From the NCBI GenBank assembly GCA_037384645.1, contig JARRNT010000026.1:1-29350 (forward strand): DNA of 29,350 bases, in the 5' to 3' direction. A program made the translations under genes and the position numbers. The stretch is from RI-92 sp037384645 (GTDB lineage: Bacteria > Pseudomonadota > Gammaproteobacteria > UBA6429 > Thiohalophilaceae). The notes beneath the pieces are model-generated. The model saw nothing but the letters and a program-made list of their open reading frames with translations, did no database searches and was not told where the DNA came from. Shown piece by piece: positions 7,674 through 16,296 of the stretch (the first letter of the stretch is position 1; the number at the start of each line of letters is the position of its first letter).

Positions 7674-8666
7674 TTAGTTATTATTTGTATCCTCATGGGC
7701 GACAGCGCCCAGCAGTGCATCGACAAAGGCACTGGCGTCAAACGGCTGCAGGTCGTCCACGCCTTCGCCCACCCCGATGAAACGAATGGGAATGTTCAGT
7801 TCCTTGGCAATGGCAAACAGGATCCCGCCCTTGGCAGTGCCATCCAGTTTGGTCAGGGTAATCCCGGTGACGCCCACTGCCTCGTGAAACAGCTTTGCCT
7901 GGGACAGGGCATTTTGACCGGTTCCAGCATCCAGGATCAACATGACTTCCTGGGGCGCCGCAGGGTCCTGACGGGCCATGACCCGTTTGACCTTCTTGAG
8001 TTCTTCCATCAGGTTGGACTGGGTCTGCAGGCGCCCGGCCGTATCGGCGATGAGTACATCCATCTGGCGGGCCTCGGCAGCCGACATGGCATCGTAAATG
8101 ACCGCGGCACAATCGGCGCCGGTCTTTTGTGCGATCACCGGGACGTTATTGCGTTCGCCCCAGGTCTGTAATTGCTCCACCGCGGCGGCGCGAAAGGTAT
8201 CGCCGGCGGCAAGCATGACTTTCTGGCCGGCGTTCTGCAGGTGTTTGGCCAGTTTGCCAATGGTGGTGGTTTTGCCGGCACCGTTGACGCCGACGATCAA
8301 CAGGCTGAACGGCTTGTCCTGATCGGGCAGTTCCAGTGGCTGGTCCACTGTCGTCAGCAGGGCCAGCATCTGTTCGCGCAGAGCCGTATACAGGGCACCA
8401 CTGTCCTTGAGCGCATTGCGTGCGACCTGCTCGGTGAGCCTGTCCATGATTTCGCGTGTGGCCTCGACCCCGACATCCGCCAGTAACAGACAGGTTTCGA
8501 TCTCCTCGAACAGGGTATCGTCGATGGCCTTTTTGCCCAGAAACAGGTCGCCAAAGCCACTGGCCAGGTTGTCGCGGGAGCGGCCCAGGCCCTTGCGCAG
8601 GCGTGCCAGCCAGCCATCCGATGCCGTTTCTTTCTTTCTGGTTTTCCTGAAGCTAAACAGTCCCAT
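7674..8666 (-). CDS. ftsY: Signal recognition particle receptor FtsY
   Basis: This 330-residue SRP-type GTPase docks SRP-ribosome complexes to the membrane. A short basic N-terminus (MGLFSFRKTRKK) precedes a helical N domain and the G domain, with GVNGAGKTTTIGKLA (P-loop), DTAGRLQTQSNLMEEL (G3) and TKLDGTAKGG (G4). It lacks the long acidic A domain of E. coli FtsY. It is the first gene of the ftsYEX group. The start gives the usual MGLF N-terminus, and the divergent gene for an M16 peptidase begins 122 bp away. Confidence 0.97.
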   Translation of the reverse strand: MGLFSFRKTRKKETASDGWLARLRKGLGRSRDNLASGFGDLFLGKKAIDDTLFEEIETCLLLADVGVEATREIMDRLTEQVARNALKDSGALYTALREQMLALLTTVDQPLELPDQDKPFSLLIVGVNGAGKTTTIGKLAKHLQNAGQKVMLAAGDTFRAAAVEQLQTWGERNNVPVIAQKTGADCAAVIYDAMSAAEARQMDVLIADTAGRLQTQSNLMEELKKVKRVMARQDPAAPQEVMLILDAGTGQNALSQAKLFHEAVGVTGITLTKLDGTAKGGILFAIAKELNIPIRFIGVGEGVDDLQPFDASAFVDALLGAVAHEDTNNN

Positions 8667-8788
8667 CCCGGTCTAGATGTCTTTCATCGAGGTTGATAAT
8701 GGCAGGGGTACAACATTGTGCGTTATCCTACCACCACTTATGTGACTCGTCAGTGCAGATTCGATCAAACCAGGAGATCATTCGTTAG

Positions 8789-10153
8789 ATGCGCAATTTG
8801 TGGTGGTTGTTATTCATTCTTCCCTTCGGCGCCTATGCCGCTAGCCCGGTACATGAATATCAGCTAAAAAACGGCCTGAAACTGCTGGTGGTGGAAGACC
8901 ATCGTGCCCCCGTTGTGGTGAGCCAGATCTGGTACAAGGTTGGCAGCAGTTACGAGCATAACGGGATTACCGGTATTTCCCATGTGCTCGAGCACATGAT
9001 GTTCAAGGGCACCAAGAAATACGGGCCGGGACAGTTTTCCAAGATCATTGCCGATAACGGTGGCCGCGAAAACGCGTTTACCAGTTACGATTACACGGCC
9101 TATTTCCAGATGCTGGAAAAGAGCCGGCTGGCGGTCAGCATGGAAATGGAAGCCGACCGGATGCACAACCTGACATTACCGCCGGCCGAATTCAAAAAAG
9201 AACTGGCCGTGGTCAAGGAAGAGCGCCACATGCGCACCGATGACAATCCTCGTGCGCTGACGCAGGAGCAGTTTGATGCCGTTGCTTACAACAACAATCC
9301 TTACAAGAATCCCATAATCGGCTGGAGCAACGACCTGGACAATATGACCGTGGATGATGTGCGGGCCTGGTATCAGCGCTGGTACGTCCCCAACAATGCC
9401 ACCCTGGTGATCGTTGGCGATGTCGATCCCAGGGCCGTGTACAAGCTGGCGCAGAAATATTACGGGCCGATCCCGGCCGGCAAGGTCATTCCGGACAAGC
9501 CAAGACGCGAAACCCCGCAACTCGGCCCGCGCCGCGTAGTCGTCCGCACCCCGGCACGGGTGCCGTATCTGATCATGGGTTACAAGGTACCGGTGCTAAG
9601 GAACGACAGTAAAGAGTGGGAAGCCTATGCGCTGGATGTCCTGTCCGGTGTGCTGAGCGCCGGTCGCAGCGCCCGCCTGCCGCGCATTCTGGTCCGGCAA
9701 AAACAGATCGCGGTCAGTGCCGATGCCGGCTACGACATGTATTCACTGCATAACAGCCTGTTTGAAATCGATGCGACGCCGGCTCCCGGTCACAACGTGG
9801 CAGAGCTTGAGCAGGCCCTGCAGCAACAGATCAAAACTCTGCGTGATGACAAGGTCAGCGAAGCGGAGCTCGACCGGGTCAAGGCCCAGGTGATCGCCAG
9901 CAAGGTGTATCAGAAGGACTCGATGTTTTATCAGGGTATGGTCCTGGGTATCCTGGAATCTGTGGGCCTGAGCTGGAAAACCGCGGATGAGTATGTCGAC
10001 AAGATTAAAGCGATCACGCCGGAGCAGGTACAGGCAGTGGCACGTAAGTATCTGGTGGATGATCATCTGACGGTGGCGCAGCTCGAACCGCAAAGTATGG
10101 ATAAGCAACCCAGGCGCAAGCCACATGCGCTTCCGCCCTATTCTCACCAATAA
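8789..10153 (+). CDS. M16-family zinc metallopeptidase, catalytic subunit type
   Basis: This 454-residue protein has an N-terminal signal peptide (MRNLWWLLFILPFGAYAAS) and so is exported. The inverted zinc motif HVLEH at 65-69 and the downstream glutamate in AVVKEERH are the M16 (pitrilysin/insulinase) ligands and catalytic residues, all intact. Two M16 half-barrel domains are present. A good ribosome-binding site, AGGAG, lies about 13 bases upstream of the ATG. The next gene encodes a second M16 protein without the motif, and pairs of this kind usually form a heterodimer. The substrate is unknown; periplasmic peptide degradation is the likely role. Confidence 0.92.
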   Translation: MRNLWWLLFILPFGAYAASPVHEYQLKNGLKLLVVEDHRAPVVVSQIWYKVGSSYEHNGITGISHVLEHMMFKGTKKYGPGQFSKIIADNGGRENAFTSYDYTAYFQMLEKSRLAVSMEMEADRMHNLTLPPAEFKKELAVVKEERHMRTDDNPRALTQEQFDAVAYNNNPYKNPIIGWSNDLDNMTVDDVRAWYQRWYVPNNATLVIVGDVDPRAVYKLAQKYYGPIPAGKVIPDKPRRETPQLGPRRVVVRTPARVPYLIMGYKVPVLRNDSKEWEAYALDVLSGVLSAGRSARLPRILVRQKQIAVSADAGYDMYSLHNSLFEIDATPAPGHNVAELEQALQQQIKTLRDDKVSEAELDRVKAQVIASKVYQKDSMFYQGMVLGILESVGLSWKTADEYVDKIKAITPEQVQAVARKYLVDDHLTVAQLEPQSMDKQPRRKPHALPPYSHQ

Positions 10154-10169
10154 CAGCCAGTCATTGCCC

Positions 10170-11543
10170 ATGTTCAGTAAACGCATCTTACCTTTTATCA
10201 TTCTGCTCGCGATTATCAGCGTGGTCCTGTTTTATGTCCTGCGTGGTCAGGATGTGGTATTCCACGCGCACAAGACCGCGGGGCTGGATATCGAGACCTG
10301 GCAGACAGATAACGGGGCGCGGGTCTATTACGTTTCCGCACCACAGTTACCCATGGTCGACATCCGTGTTGTGTTCAATGCCGGTAGTGCCCGCGATGGC
10401 AACAAGCCGGGACTGGCTCATCTGACCAATACCCTGCTGGCGGATGGCGCCGGCGACTGGGACACCAATCAAATCGTCTCGCGTTTCGACAGCGTGGGCG
10501 CGCAATTCTCGACGACGGCCAAGCGCGACATGGCGGTCGTGAGTTTACGCAGCCTCACCGACAAGGACTGGTTCAATACCGCACTCACGACAATGGCCGC
10601 TATCCTGCAGAAACCGATGTTTCAACAAAGCGAGCTGGCGCGTGAACGACAGCGCACGCTGGTCGCATTGCGGAATCAGCAGGAGTCACCAGATGCGCTG
10701 GCGCAGCTGGCGTTCTACAAGGCGCTTTATCGCGGCCAGCCTTACGCCACGCCAAGCCTGGGTACCAAGGACAGCGTGAGTGCACTGAACCGTCAGGACG
10801 TGATGGATTTTTATAAAAAATATTATGTGGCTGACAATGCCATCATCGTGATTGTCGGGGATGTCGACAAGGCGGGTGCCAGACATATTGCACGGGAATT
10901 ATTGGGGCCCTTGCCAAAAGGGGACGCGGCCCCCGCGTTGCCCCGGGTCAAGGCACTCGACAAGGCCGATACGATCAAGATTCAGCATCCCTCCACCCAG
11001 ACCACAATCTGGGTTGGACAGCCTGGTGAAACGCGAACCGATCCGGATTATTTTCCACTGTACGTGGGCAACCACATTCTCGGCGGTAGCGGCTTCAGTT
11101 CGCGTATTTTGCAGGAGATCAGGGTCAAGCGTGGTCTGGCCTACAGTGCGTATAGCTATTTCTTCCCGATGGCAAGTCAGGGACCCTTTGTGATGGGCCT
11201 GCAAACCAAGAACGGTCAGGCCAAAGAAGCACTTGGCCTGTTGATGAAAACTCTGAAAGATTTCATGGCCAAGGGTCCGACTCGCGAGGAGCTGGAAGAT
11301 GCCAAGAAAAACATTACCGGCGGTTTTCCCCTGCGCCTGGATTCCAATCGCAAGATCACTGAATACGTTGCCATGCTCGGGTTTTACCAACTTCCGCTGG
11401 ACTACCTCAAGACCTTCAATAAAAAGATAGAAAAGGTGACGCGCGCCCAGATCGTGGATGCGTTCCGACGGCGCATCCATCCCGATAAAATGCTGACGGT
11501 GATGGTGGGCGATTTCGACAGTCACGCTGCCCCGGCAAAATGA
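10170..11543 (+). CDS. M16-family peptidase, catalytically degenerate partner subunit
   Basis: This is a 457-residue M16-fold protein with an N-terminal membrane helix or uncleaved signal (ILPFIILLAIISVVLFYVL). Where the partner has HVLEH, this protein has HLTNTLLADG, so the zinc site is lost. The C-terminal half retains the family's substrate-binding features, including ILGGSGFSSRILQEIRVKRG. In known pairs the degenerate subunit helps bind substrate. I chose the ATG at 10170, 16 bp after the previous stop, because an in-frame ATG at 10125 overlaps the previous gene and adds a non-signal-like leader. Its stop overlaps the rsmD start. Confidence 0.9.
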   Translation: MFSKRILPFIILLAIISVVLFYVLRGQDVVFHAHKTAGLDIETWQTDNGARVYYVSAPQLPMVDIRVVFNAGSARDGNKPGLAHLTNTLLADGAGDWDTNQIVSRFDSVGAQFSTTAKRDMAVVSLRSLTDKDWFNTALTTMAAILQKPMFQQSELARERQRTLVALRNQQESPDALAQLAFYKALYRGQPYATPSLGTKDSVSALNRQDVMDFYKKYYVADNAIIVIVGDVDKAGARHIARELLGPLPKGDAAPALPRVKALDKADTIKIQHPSTQTTIWVGQPGETRTDPDYFPLYVGNHILGGSGFSSRILQEIRVKRGLAYSAYSYFFPMASQGPFVMGLQTKNGQAKEALGLLMKTLKDFMAKGPTREELEDAKKNITGGFPLRLDSNRKITEYVAMLGFYQLPLDYLKTFNKKIEKVTRAQIVDAFRRRIHPDKMLTVMVGDFDSHAAPAK

Positions 11544-12109
11544 TGAGTGCCGGCCGCGGCCAGCAAAGCCTGCGCATTATTGCCGGACAGTGGCGCAGTC
11601 GTAAAATTGTTTTCCCGGATCTGCCGCAGTTACGCCCGACGCCCGATCGGGTACGTGAAACCCTGTTCAACTGGCTCATGCCAGTGATTAGCGGTGCGCG
11701 TTGCCTCGACCTGTTTGCCGGCAGTGGTGCGCTGGGCCTGGAGGCATTGTCGCGCGGGGCCGCGGAGGTGGTGTTTGTCGATAGCGATCGCCAGGTACAG
11801 GCATACCTGAACGATACCCTGCGTCTGCTCGGAGCCGGGAATGCCAGCGTGGTGCAAAGCGAAGCCCTGCGTTACCTGGCGCAACCGGCACAGGCTTTTG
11901 ACATCGTGTTTCTCGATCCGCCGTATCAGTCAGAGCTGTTGCAGCCGTGTTGTCAGGCACTGGAGAGCCAGGTCTGGCTGGGGCCACATGCGCATATTTA
12001 TATTGAAACAGCCAGCCAGCAACCCACGCCGCAACTGCCAGGAAACTGGACTGTCTTACGGGAAAAGACCGCGGGACAGGTCTGTTACCGCCTGGCCCGG
12101 CGCGGGTAA
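11540..12109 (+). CDS. rsmD: 16S rRNA (guanine-966-N2)-methyltransferase RsmD
   Basis: This 189-residue SAM-dependent methyltransferase modifies G966 of 16S rRNA. It shows the N-terminal RIIAGQWRSRKI, the RPTPDRVRETLFNWL motif, SAM-binding DLFAGSGALGLEALSRGA and the catalytic DPPY. All are characteristic of RsmD. The start is ATGATG; the first ATG overlaps the stop of the M16 partner gene, and the second at 11543 is an equal candidate. It precedes coaD, a common pairing. Confidence 0.95.
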   Translation: MMSAGRGQQSLRIIAGQWRSRKIVFPDLPQLRPTPDRVRETLFNWLMPVISGARCLDLFAGSGALGLEALSRGAAEVVFVDSDRQVQAYLNDTLRLLGAGNASVVQSEALRYLAQPAQAFDIVFLDPPYQSELLQPCCQALESQVWLGPHAHIYIETASQQPTPQLPGNWTVLREKTAGQVCYRLARRG

Positions 12110-12149
12110 GCCGCTTGTTTTGCCGTGGCCAAATGCGTATCGTGCGCAC

Positions 12150-12632
12150 ATGACCGCGATCACAGCAATCTATCCGGGTACATTTGATCCCATTACCAAT
12201 GGCCATATCGACCTGGTGCAACGGGCGGCGCGCCTGTTTGACCGGGTCATCGTCAGCGTGGCCCAAAGCGCCGGCAAGCAACCGGTAATCCCCTTTGAGG
12301 AACGGGTCTCGCTGGCAAAACAGGCGCTGGCTGACATACCCGGGGTAGATGTCTGTGGTTTTAATGTCCTGCTGGTGGAATTTGTGAAACAACAGGCGGC
12401 GACGGTGATTATCCGTGGCCTGCGCGCGGTGTCCGATTTTGAATATGAGTTCCAGCTGGCCAGTATGAACCGCCACCTCGATGCCAGTATCGAAACTGTG
12501 TTTCTGACCCCCGCGGAACAGTATTCCTATATTTCATCCAGTCTGGTGCGTGAGATTGCCAAGCTGGGCGGTAATATCGATTCATTTGTCCCTGCCAACG
12601 TGGCGGCTGCACTGCCCAACAGAATGCGCTAA
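12150..12632 (+). CDS. coaD: Phosphopantetheine adenylyltransferase CoaD
   Basis: This 160-residue enzyme performs the penultimate step of coenzyme A synthesis, making dephospho-CoA from 4'-phosphopantetheine and ATP. It has the nucleotidyltransferase motif YPGTFDPITNGHIDL at residues 7-21, RGLRAVSDFEYEFQLA and YSYISSSLVREIA, all matching CoaD. Its length is standard. I chose the ATG at 12150 because the family N-terminus begins there; the frame is open further upstream into rsmD, but those codons are shadow sequence. coaBC, encoding earlier steps of the same pathway, lies at the other end of the window. Confidence 0.97.
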   Translation: MTAITAIYPGTFDPITNGHIDLVQRAARLFDRVIVSVAQSAGKQPVIPFEERVSLAKQALADIPGVDVCGFNVLLVEFVKQQAATVIIRGLRAVSDFEYEFQLASMNRHLDASIETVFLTPAEQYSYISSSLVREIAKLGGNIDSFVPANVAAALPNRMR

Positions 12633-12683
12633 TATATCCGGCTCCTGGCCCATCCAGATTGCGAAAATTCTCAGGTAGTTTGT

Positions 12684-12941
12684 ATGTCTTTGTTGATTAA
12701 TGACGAGTGCATCAATTGCGATGTGTGCGAACCAGAATGCCCCAACAACGCTATCTCGCAAGGGGATGAAATCTACGAAATCGACCCCAATCTCTGTACT
12801 GAGTGCGTCGGCCATTTCGACGAGCCGCAGTGCATGGAAGTGTGTCCGGTGGATTGCATCATCAAGGACCCGGATAATTCGGAAGACAAGGAACAACTCA
12901 AGCTGAAGTACGAAAAACTCGTCGGCCGCAAAGCATCATAA
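12684..12941 (+). CDS. YfhL-type 2[4Fe-4S] ferredoxin
   Basis: This 85-residue ferredoxin has two cluster-binding motifs. The first is CINCDVCEPEC (C-x2-C-x2-C-x3-C). The second has the widened spacing of the Allochromatium/YfhL type, CTECVGHFDEPQCMEVC (C-x2-C-x8-C-x3-C). A charged C-terminal extension is also typical of that type. It probably carries low-potential electrons in the cytoplasm; its partner is not identifiable here. Its position directly after coaD is common in gammaproteobacteria. Confidence 0.95.
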   Translation: MSLLINDECINCDVCEPECPNNAISQGDEIYEIDPNLCTECVGHFDEPQCMEVCPVDCIIKDPDNSEDKEQLKLKYEKLVGRKAS

Positions 12942-12945
12942 ATCG

Positions 12946-12973
12946 CAGCCCGCCGTTTTCTGTTTCCGGGCTG
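12946..12973 (+). other. Inverted repeat abutting the pirin ribosome-binding site
   Basis: CAGCCCG and CGGGCTG form a perfect 7-bp stem with a 14-base loop. It lies between the ferredoxin stop and the pirin Shine-Dalgarno sequence (AAGGAG at 12975-12980). There is no T-run after it, so it is not a classic terminator. It may separate expression of the two genes or stabilise a processed message. Confidence 0.45.
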
Positions 12974-12987
12974 GAAGGAGAACGGAT

Positions 12988-13845
12988 ATGTCAGCACGCC
13001 AGATTGCGAAAATTATCCCCGCCATGGCGGTCAGCGAAGGTGCCGGTGTCACGGTGCACCGCACGATTGGCACGCCAGGCTTGCGCAATTTCGATCCTTT
13101 CCTGATGCTGGATCATTTCAGCAGCGATGACCCCGATGATTATATTGCCGGGTTCCCCGATCACCCGCATCGCGGATTTATCACCCTGACCTATATGCTG
13201 GACGGCCACATGCTGCATCGCGATAGCATGGGCAATGCCGGTGATCTCAAGGCCGGCGGCGCGCAATGGATGAAAGCGGCCAGTGGAGTGATTCATTCGG
13301 AAATGCCACAACAGAGCGCAGGTCTCATGCGTGGTTTCCAGTTGTGGATTAATCTGCCGGCAAACGAAAAGATGAGCGAGCCCGCCTACCAGGAATTTTC
13401 TGCGTCCGGCATTCCGGAACACGATGCAGATGGGATGCGCGTGCGTGTACTATCCGGTGAGTACCATGGAGTGCGCGGACCGATAGATGACCCCTTTACC
13501 CGGGTGCAATATCTCGACGTGAGCCTGCCTGCCGGCAGGACATTTACCCATCAGTTGCCGCAGGAGCTGCAGGCCTTCGTCTACGTGTTCGAGGGTGATG
13601 CCAGCCTCGATGGATCGGATCTGCCGCAACATACTTTTGCCGTCCTCACCAGCGGTAATGAACTTTCGTTGACGGCAGGAAAGAACGGGACCCGCTTTAT
13701 CCTGGTGGCCGGACAAGCCCTGGAGGAACCTATCGTCCAGTATGGCCCGTTCGTGATGAATACCAATGATGAAATCCACCAGGCCATGGCCGATTACCGT
13801 GATGGTCGGCTGGTGCAGCAAAAGGCGGCGTTTATCACCGACTGA
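12988..13845 (+). CDS. Pirin family protein
   Basis: This is a 285-residue double cupin. The metal ligands of the N-terminal cupin are present: HPHRGF supplies two histidines, and GVIHSEM supplies a histidine and glutamate. FQLWINLPANEKM is a pirin signature. Bacterial pirins such as YhhW act as quercetin dioxygenases or redox-sensing regulators; the role here cannot be settled from sequence. A strong ribosome-binding site, AAGGAG, lies 7 bases upstream of the ATG. Confidence 0.95.
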   Translation: MSARQIAKIIPAMAVSEGAGVTVHRTIGTPGLRNFDPFLMLDHFSSDDPDDYIAGFPDHPHRGFITLTYMLDGHMLHRDSMGNAGDLKAGGAQWMKAASGVIHSEMPQQSAGLMRGFQLWINLPANEKMSEPAYQEFSASGIPEHDADGMRVRVLSGEYHGVRGPIDDPFTRVQYLDVSLPAGRTFTHQLPQELQAFVYVFEGDASLDGSDLPQHTFAVLTSGNELSLTAGKNGTRFILVAGQALEEPIVQYGPFVMNTNDEIHQAMADYRDGRLVQQKAAFITD

Positions 13846-13958
13846 TAGTTTGTGCTTAAGCCTCCCTGGCATCGGGGCCTCTTTTAACCTGTCAATGATT
13901 AAACTGCTAGCTTCATTTACTTCAATCTCTTAAGAGCAATAGTATTGTGCAGGGCGAG

Positions 13959-14252
13959 TTATTTGTTGCCGGCATATTCACGTTCAATCTTAACAATTTC
14001 CACCTTATAAGATTTGTACCATTTGTTCCGGCCCGCCTCTTGTGCCTTTTTGTGCTCCGGGTCTTGTTTCCATGCGCGAATCTGCTTTTCATTGTCCCAA
14101 TATGAAATAGCAATTTCCTGATTGCCATCGGCTATTGTTATGAATTCACTGCAGCCGTATTTATCTTTGGCCAGTGCACGCATACGTGCCGCCATGTCAG
14201 TATAGGACTGATCAATTTTGTTGATTTCTGCTCTAAATATAACGGCATACAT
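13959..14252 (-). CDS. ABM-domain (antibiotic biosynthesis monooxygenase-like) protein
   Basis: This 97-residue protein fits the small ferredoxin-like ABM fold. It starts MYAVIFRAEI, has FITIADGNQEIAISYW and IRAWKQDPEHKKAQEAGR, and ends in KVEIVKIEREY. Members act as cofactor-free monooxygenases or haem-degrading enzymes; the substrate is unknown. It is AT-rich relative to its neighbours, which may mean transfer. Its start codon lies 6 bp after the stop of a broken frame with the same ABM C-terminal pattern, so it may have been the second gene of a tandem pair. Confidence 0.88.
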   Translation of the reverse strand: MYAVIFRAEINKIDQSYTDMAARMRALAKDKYGCSEFITIADGNQEIAISYWDNEKQIRAWKQDPEHKKAQEAGRNKWYKSYKVEIVKIEREYAGNK

Positions 14253-14258
14253 CGATAA

Positions 14259-14426
14259 TTAATCCTGTTTAACACGTGGCCACACGCCTGGATAGCGACT
14301 TTCCCGTTCCGACATATGCTTTGCTGCATTGCGCCAGGCGAGGGTAAAAGTACTTAATTTCCAGTTTGATATGCTGTATAAGCCTCCTAAAATTAAGGAG
14401 TCGATCTCGCCGGGCGTGATTTCATC
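14259..14426 (-). pseudogene. Remnant or frameshifted small ABM-like gene
   Basis: A 55-residue frame without a standard start codon at its 5' end lies directly upstream of the ABM gene. It contains SISNWKLSTFTLAWRNAAKH, which has the same spacing as the neighbouring ABM protein: I-S-x-W, seven residues, A-W-(K/R), four residues, H. The closest upstream ATG (14423-14425, minus strand) is one base out of frame; one extra A after it would give an open frame beginning MKITPGEIDSL. It is about half the length of a normal ABM protein, so it may be a C-terminal remnant or a short gene disrupted by a one-base deletion. Confidence 0.45.
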
Positions 14427-14477
14427 TTAGCATTACCGCTAAAATAAAATCCTAGCATTCAGTGACAGGTTGCCAGC

Positions 14478-16160
14478 ATGCTCAAAAAAATAGTCATCGT
14501 ATTGGTTTTTAGTTTTCTTACCGCGTGTCAGTCCACGCCGGCAGACCATGGTGTTGTCCAGCAACAGGCCGTGGCCTCGGCTCATCCCATGGCAACAGCA
14601 GCCGGTATGGAGATTCTCAACAAGGGCGGTAATGCCTTCGATGCCGCGGTGGCAGTGAGTGCGACCCTGGCCGTGGTGGAACCTTACAGTTCCGGTCTGG
14701 GCGGGGGCGGTTTCTGGTTACTGCATCGCGCCAGTGACAATAAAACGATCATGGTCGACGGGCGCGAAGAGGCGCCGTTGCGTGCCACGCGCAATATGTA
14801 TCTTAAACCCAACGGGGAAGTCGACCCGCACGCCTCGATCAATGGACCGCGTGCAGCCGGAATTCCCGGCGAGCCGGCCGCGCTGGTTTACATCGCCCGA
14901 CATTACGGCAAGTTGCCGCTTGCCCAGGTACTGGCGCCGGCGATTCGTGCCGCGCGCCAGGGCTTCAGGGTGACGCCGCACTATCGCGCCATGGCGCGCT
15001 TTCGGCTCAAGGTGTTGCGGCGCTCATCGGCAGCCGCCGCCACCTTTCTTGAACACAACGATGTTCCGCATCTTGGCTATCGGATTAAACAACCGGACCT
15101 GGCCGGGACGCTGCAGGCCATCGCCGCCCGTGGCCATGCCGGTTTTTATGCCGGACCGGTAGCCGATAAACTGATTCGCGGTAGCCGGCGTGCTGGCGGA
15201 ATCTGGACCCAGCGGGATTTTCGCCATTATCAGGTCAAGCTGCGGGCACCGCAGGTCATCCACTACCGTGGCAACACCATTACCACCGCCTCGCTGCCGT
15301 CTTCCGGTGGCGTGGTCCTGGCCGAGATGTTTAATATCCTGTCGCTGCAAAAGAACTGGTCCAGCCTCTCACCCCTGATGCGCACCCATTATGAAATCGA
15401 GGCCATGCGTCGGGCCTATCGCGACCGGGCGCAATACCTGGGGGACCCGGCCTTCGTTAGCGTGCCGGTGGCTCACCTGACCAGCCTGGCTTATGCCAGA
15501 AAACTGAATGCCAGTATCCAGCCGGATAAGGCGACGCCCAGCAGTGCGCTACCCGCGGTCTATGTGCATACCAGTGGTCACCATACCACGCACTTTTCGA
15601 TTATCGATAAATATGGCAACCGAGTTTCCGCCACCCTGAGTGTGAATTATCCTTTCGGGTCCTGTTTCGTGCCTCCCGGTACCGGGGTGTTGTTGAACGA
15701 TGAAATGGACGACTTTTCCGCCAAGCCCGGTACGCCAAATGTCTATGGCCTGATCGGGGCCGAGGCCAACGCCATTGCACCAGGAAAGCGTATGCTATCG
15801 AGCATGAGTCCGACCTTCGTCGAGAACAGGGACCGACTGGCCATCATCGGCACGCCGGGTGGCAGCCGCATTATTACCATGGTTTTCGAAGGGATCCTGG
15901 CGTTCATCGATGGCAAGAGTGCGAAACAAATTGTTGCCCAACCCCGCTTCCACCATCAATATTTGCCGGATGTCGTGCAGTTCGAGCCGGGCGCATTCAG
16001 CCCCAAAATGCAGGCGGACCTGCAATTTATGGGGTATCACTTGCGTGAGCTCAATCGCCATTACGGTAATATGCAGCTGGTGGTAGTGGATAAGCGGGAC
16101 CATCAGGTCACGGCCGCCAGCGATCCGCGCGTGGAGGGGGCGGCTGACGTTTCCCCCTGA
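14478..16160 (+). CDS. ggt: Gamma-glutamyltransferase, lipoprotein
   Basis: This 560-residue N-terminal nucleophile hydrolase cleaves gamma-glutamyl bonds, for example in glutathione. It starts with a lipoprotein signal (MLKKIVIVLVFSFLTAC; lipobox LTAC, Cys17), so it should be anchored in the periplasm. AVASAHPMATAAGMEILNKG and EPYSSGLGGGGFWL are large-subunit motifs. The precursor is cleaved before the nucleophile Thr371 in TTHFSIIDKYGN. The small subunit has LLNDEMDDFS and SSMSPTF, and GTPGGSRI contributes to the active site. Both subunits are complete. It is monocistronic by position and transcribed away from the ABM genes. The direct repeat TAGCATT occurs twice (near 14428 and 14453) in its upstream region. 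Confidence 0.95.
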   Translation: MLKKIVIVLVFSFLTACQSTPADHGVVQQQAVASAHPMATAAGMEILNKGGNAFDAAVAVSATLAVVEPYSSGLGGGGFWLLHRASDNKTIMVDGREEAPLRATRNMYLKPNGEVDPHASINGPRAAGIPGEPAALVYIARHYGKLPLAQVLAPAIRAARQGFRVTPHYRAMARFRLKVLRRSSAAAATFLEHNDVPHLGYRIKQPDLAGTLQAIAARGHAGFYAGPVADKLIRGSRRAGGIWTQRDFRHYQVKLRAPQVIHYRGNTITTASLPSSGGVVLAEMFNILSLQKNWSSLSPLMRTHYEIEAMRRAYRDRAQYLGDPAFVSVPVAHLTSLAYARKLNASIQPDKATPSSALPAVYVHTSGHHTTHFSIIDKYGNRVSATLSVNYPFGSCFVPPGTGVLLNDEMDDFSAKPGTPNVYGLIGAEANAIAPGKRMLSSMSPTFVENRDRLAIIGTPGGSRIITMVFEGILAFIDGKSAKQIVAQPRFHHQYLPDVVQFEPGAFSPKMQADLQFMGYHLRELNRHYGNMQLVVVDKRDHQVTAASDPRVEGAADVSP

Positions 16161-16182
16161 CCGAATCTGCCTTTCGGTCAGG
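16156..16182 (+). other. Perfect 10-bp hairpin overlapping the ggt stop codon
   Basis: CCTGACCGAA and TTCGGTCAGG form a perfect stem around a 7-base loop (TCTGCCT). The stop codon TGA lies in the left arm. No T-run follows, so intrinsic termination is uncertain; it may protect the 3' end of the message. Confidence 0.6.
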
Positions 16183-16296
16183 GCAATCCCGACCAAATCT
16201 GCTAAACTGGTAATATAAAAGCCAAATCAGCACGCCAGGGTCAAGTCCCTAGTTTGCCCGGTCGATACATGCTCTGGCGTAGTACGCGTCAACTAT

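Noticed and set aside
13850..13890. Possible terminator after the pirin gene (GCCTCCC ... GGGGCCTC, then TTTT)
   Set aside because: Only about four consecutive pairs form, one of them a wobble; not convincing.
14478..16160. Functional link between ggt and the hydantoinase A gene as a gamma-glutamyl cycle cluster
   Set aside because: They are 7 kb apart with unrelated operons between them and no shared control signal; there is no evidence of linkage.
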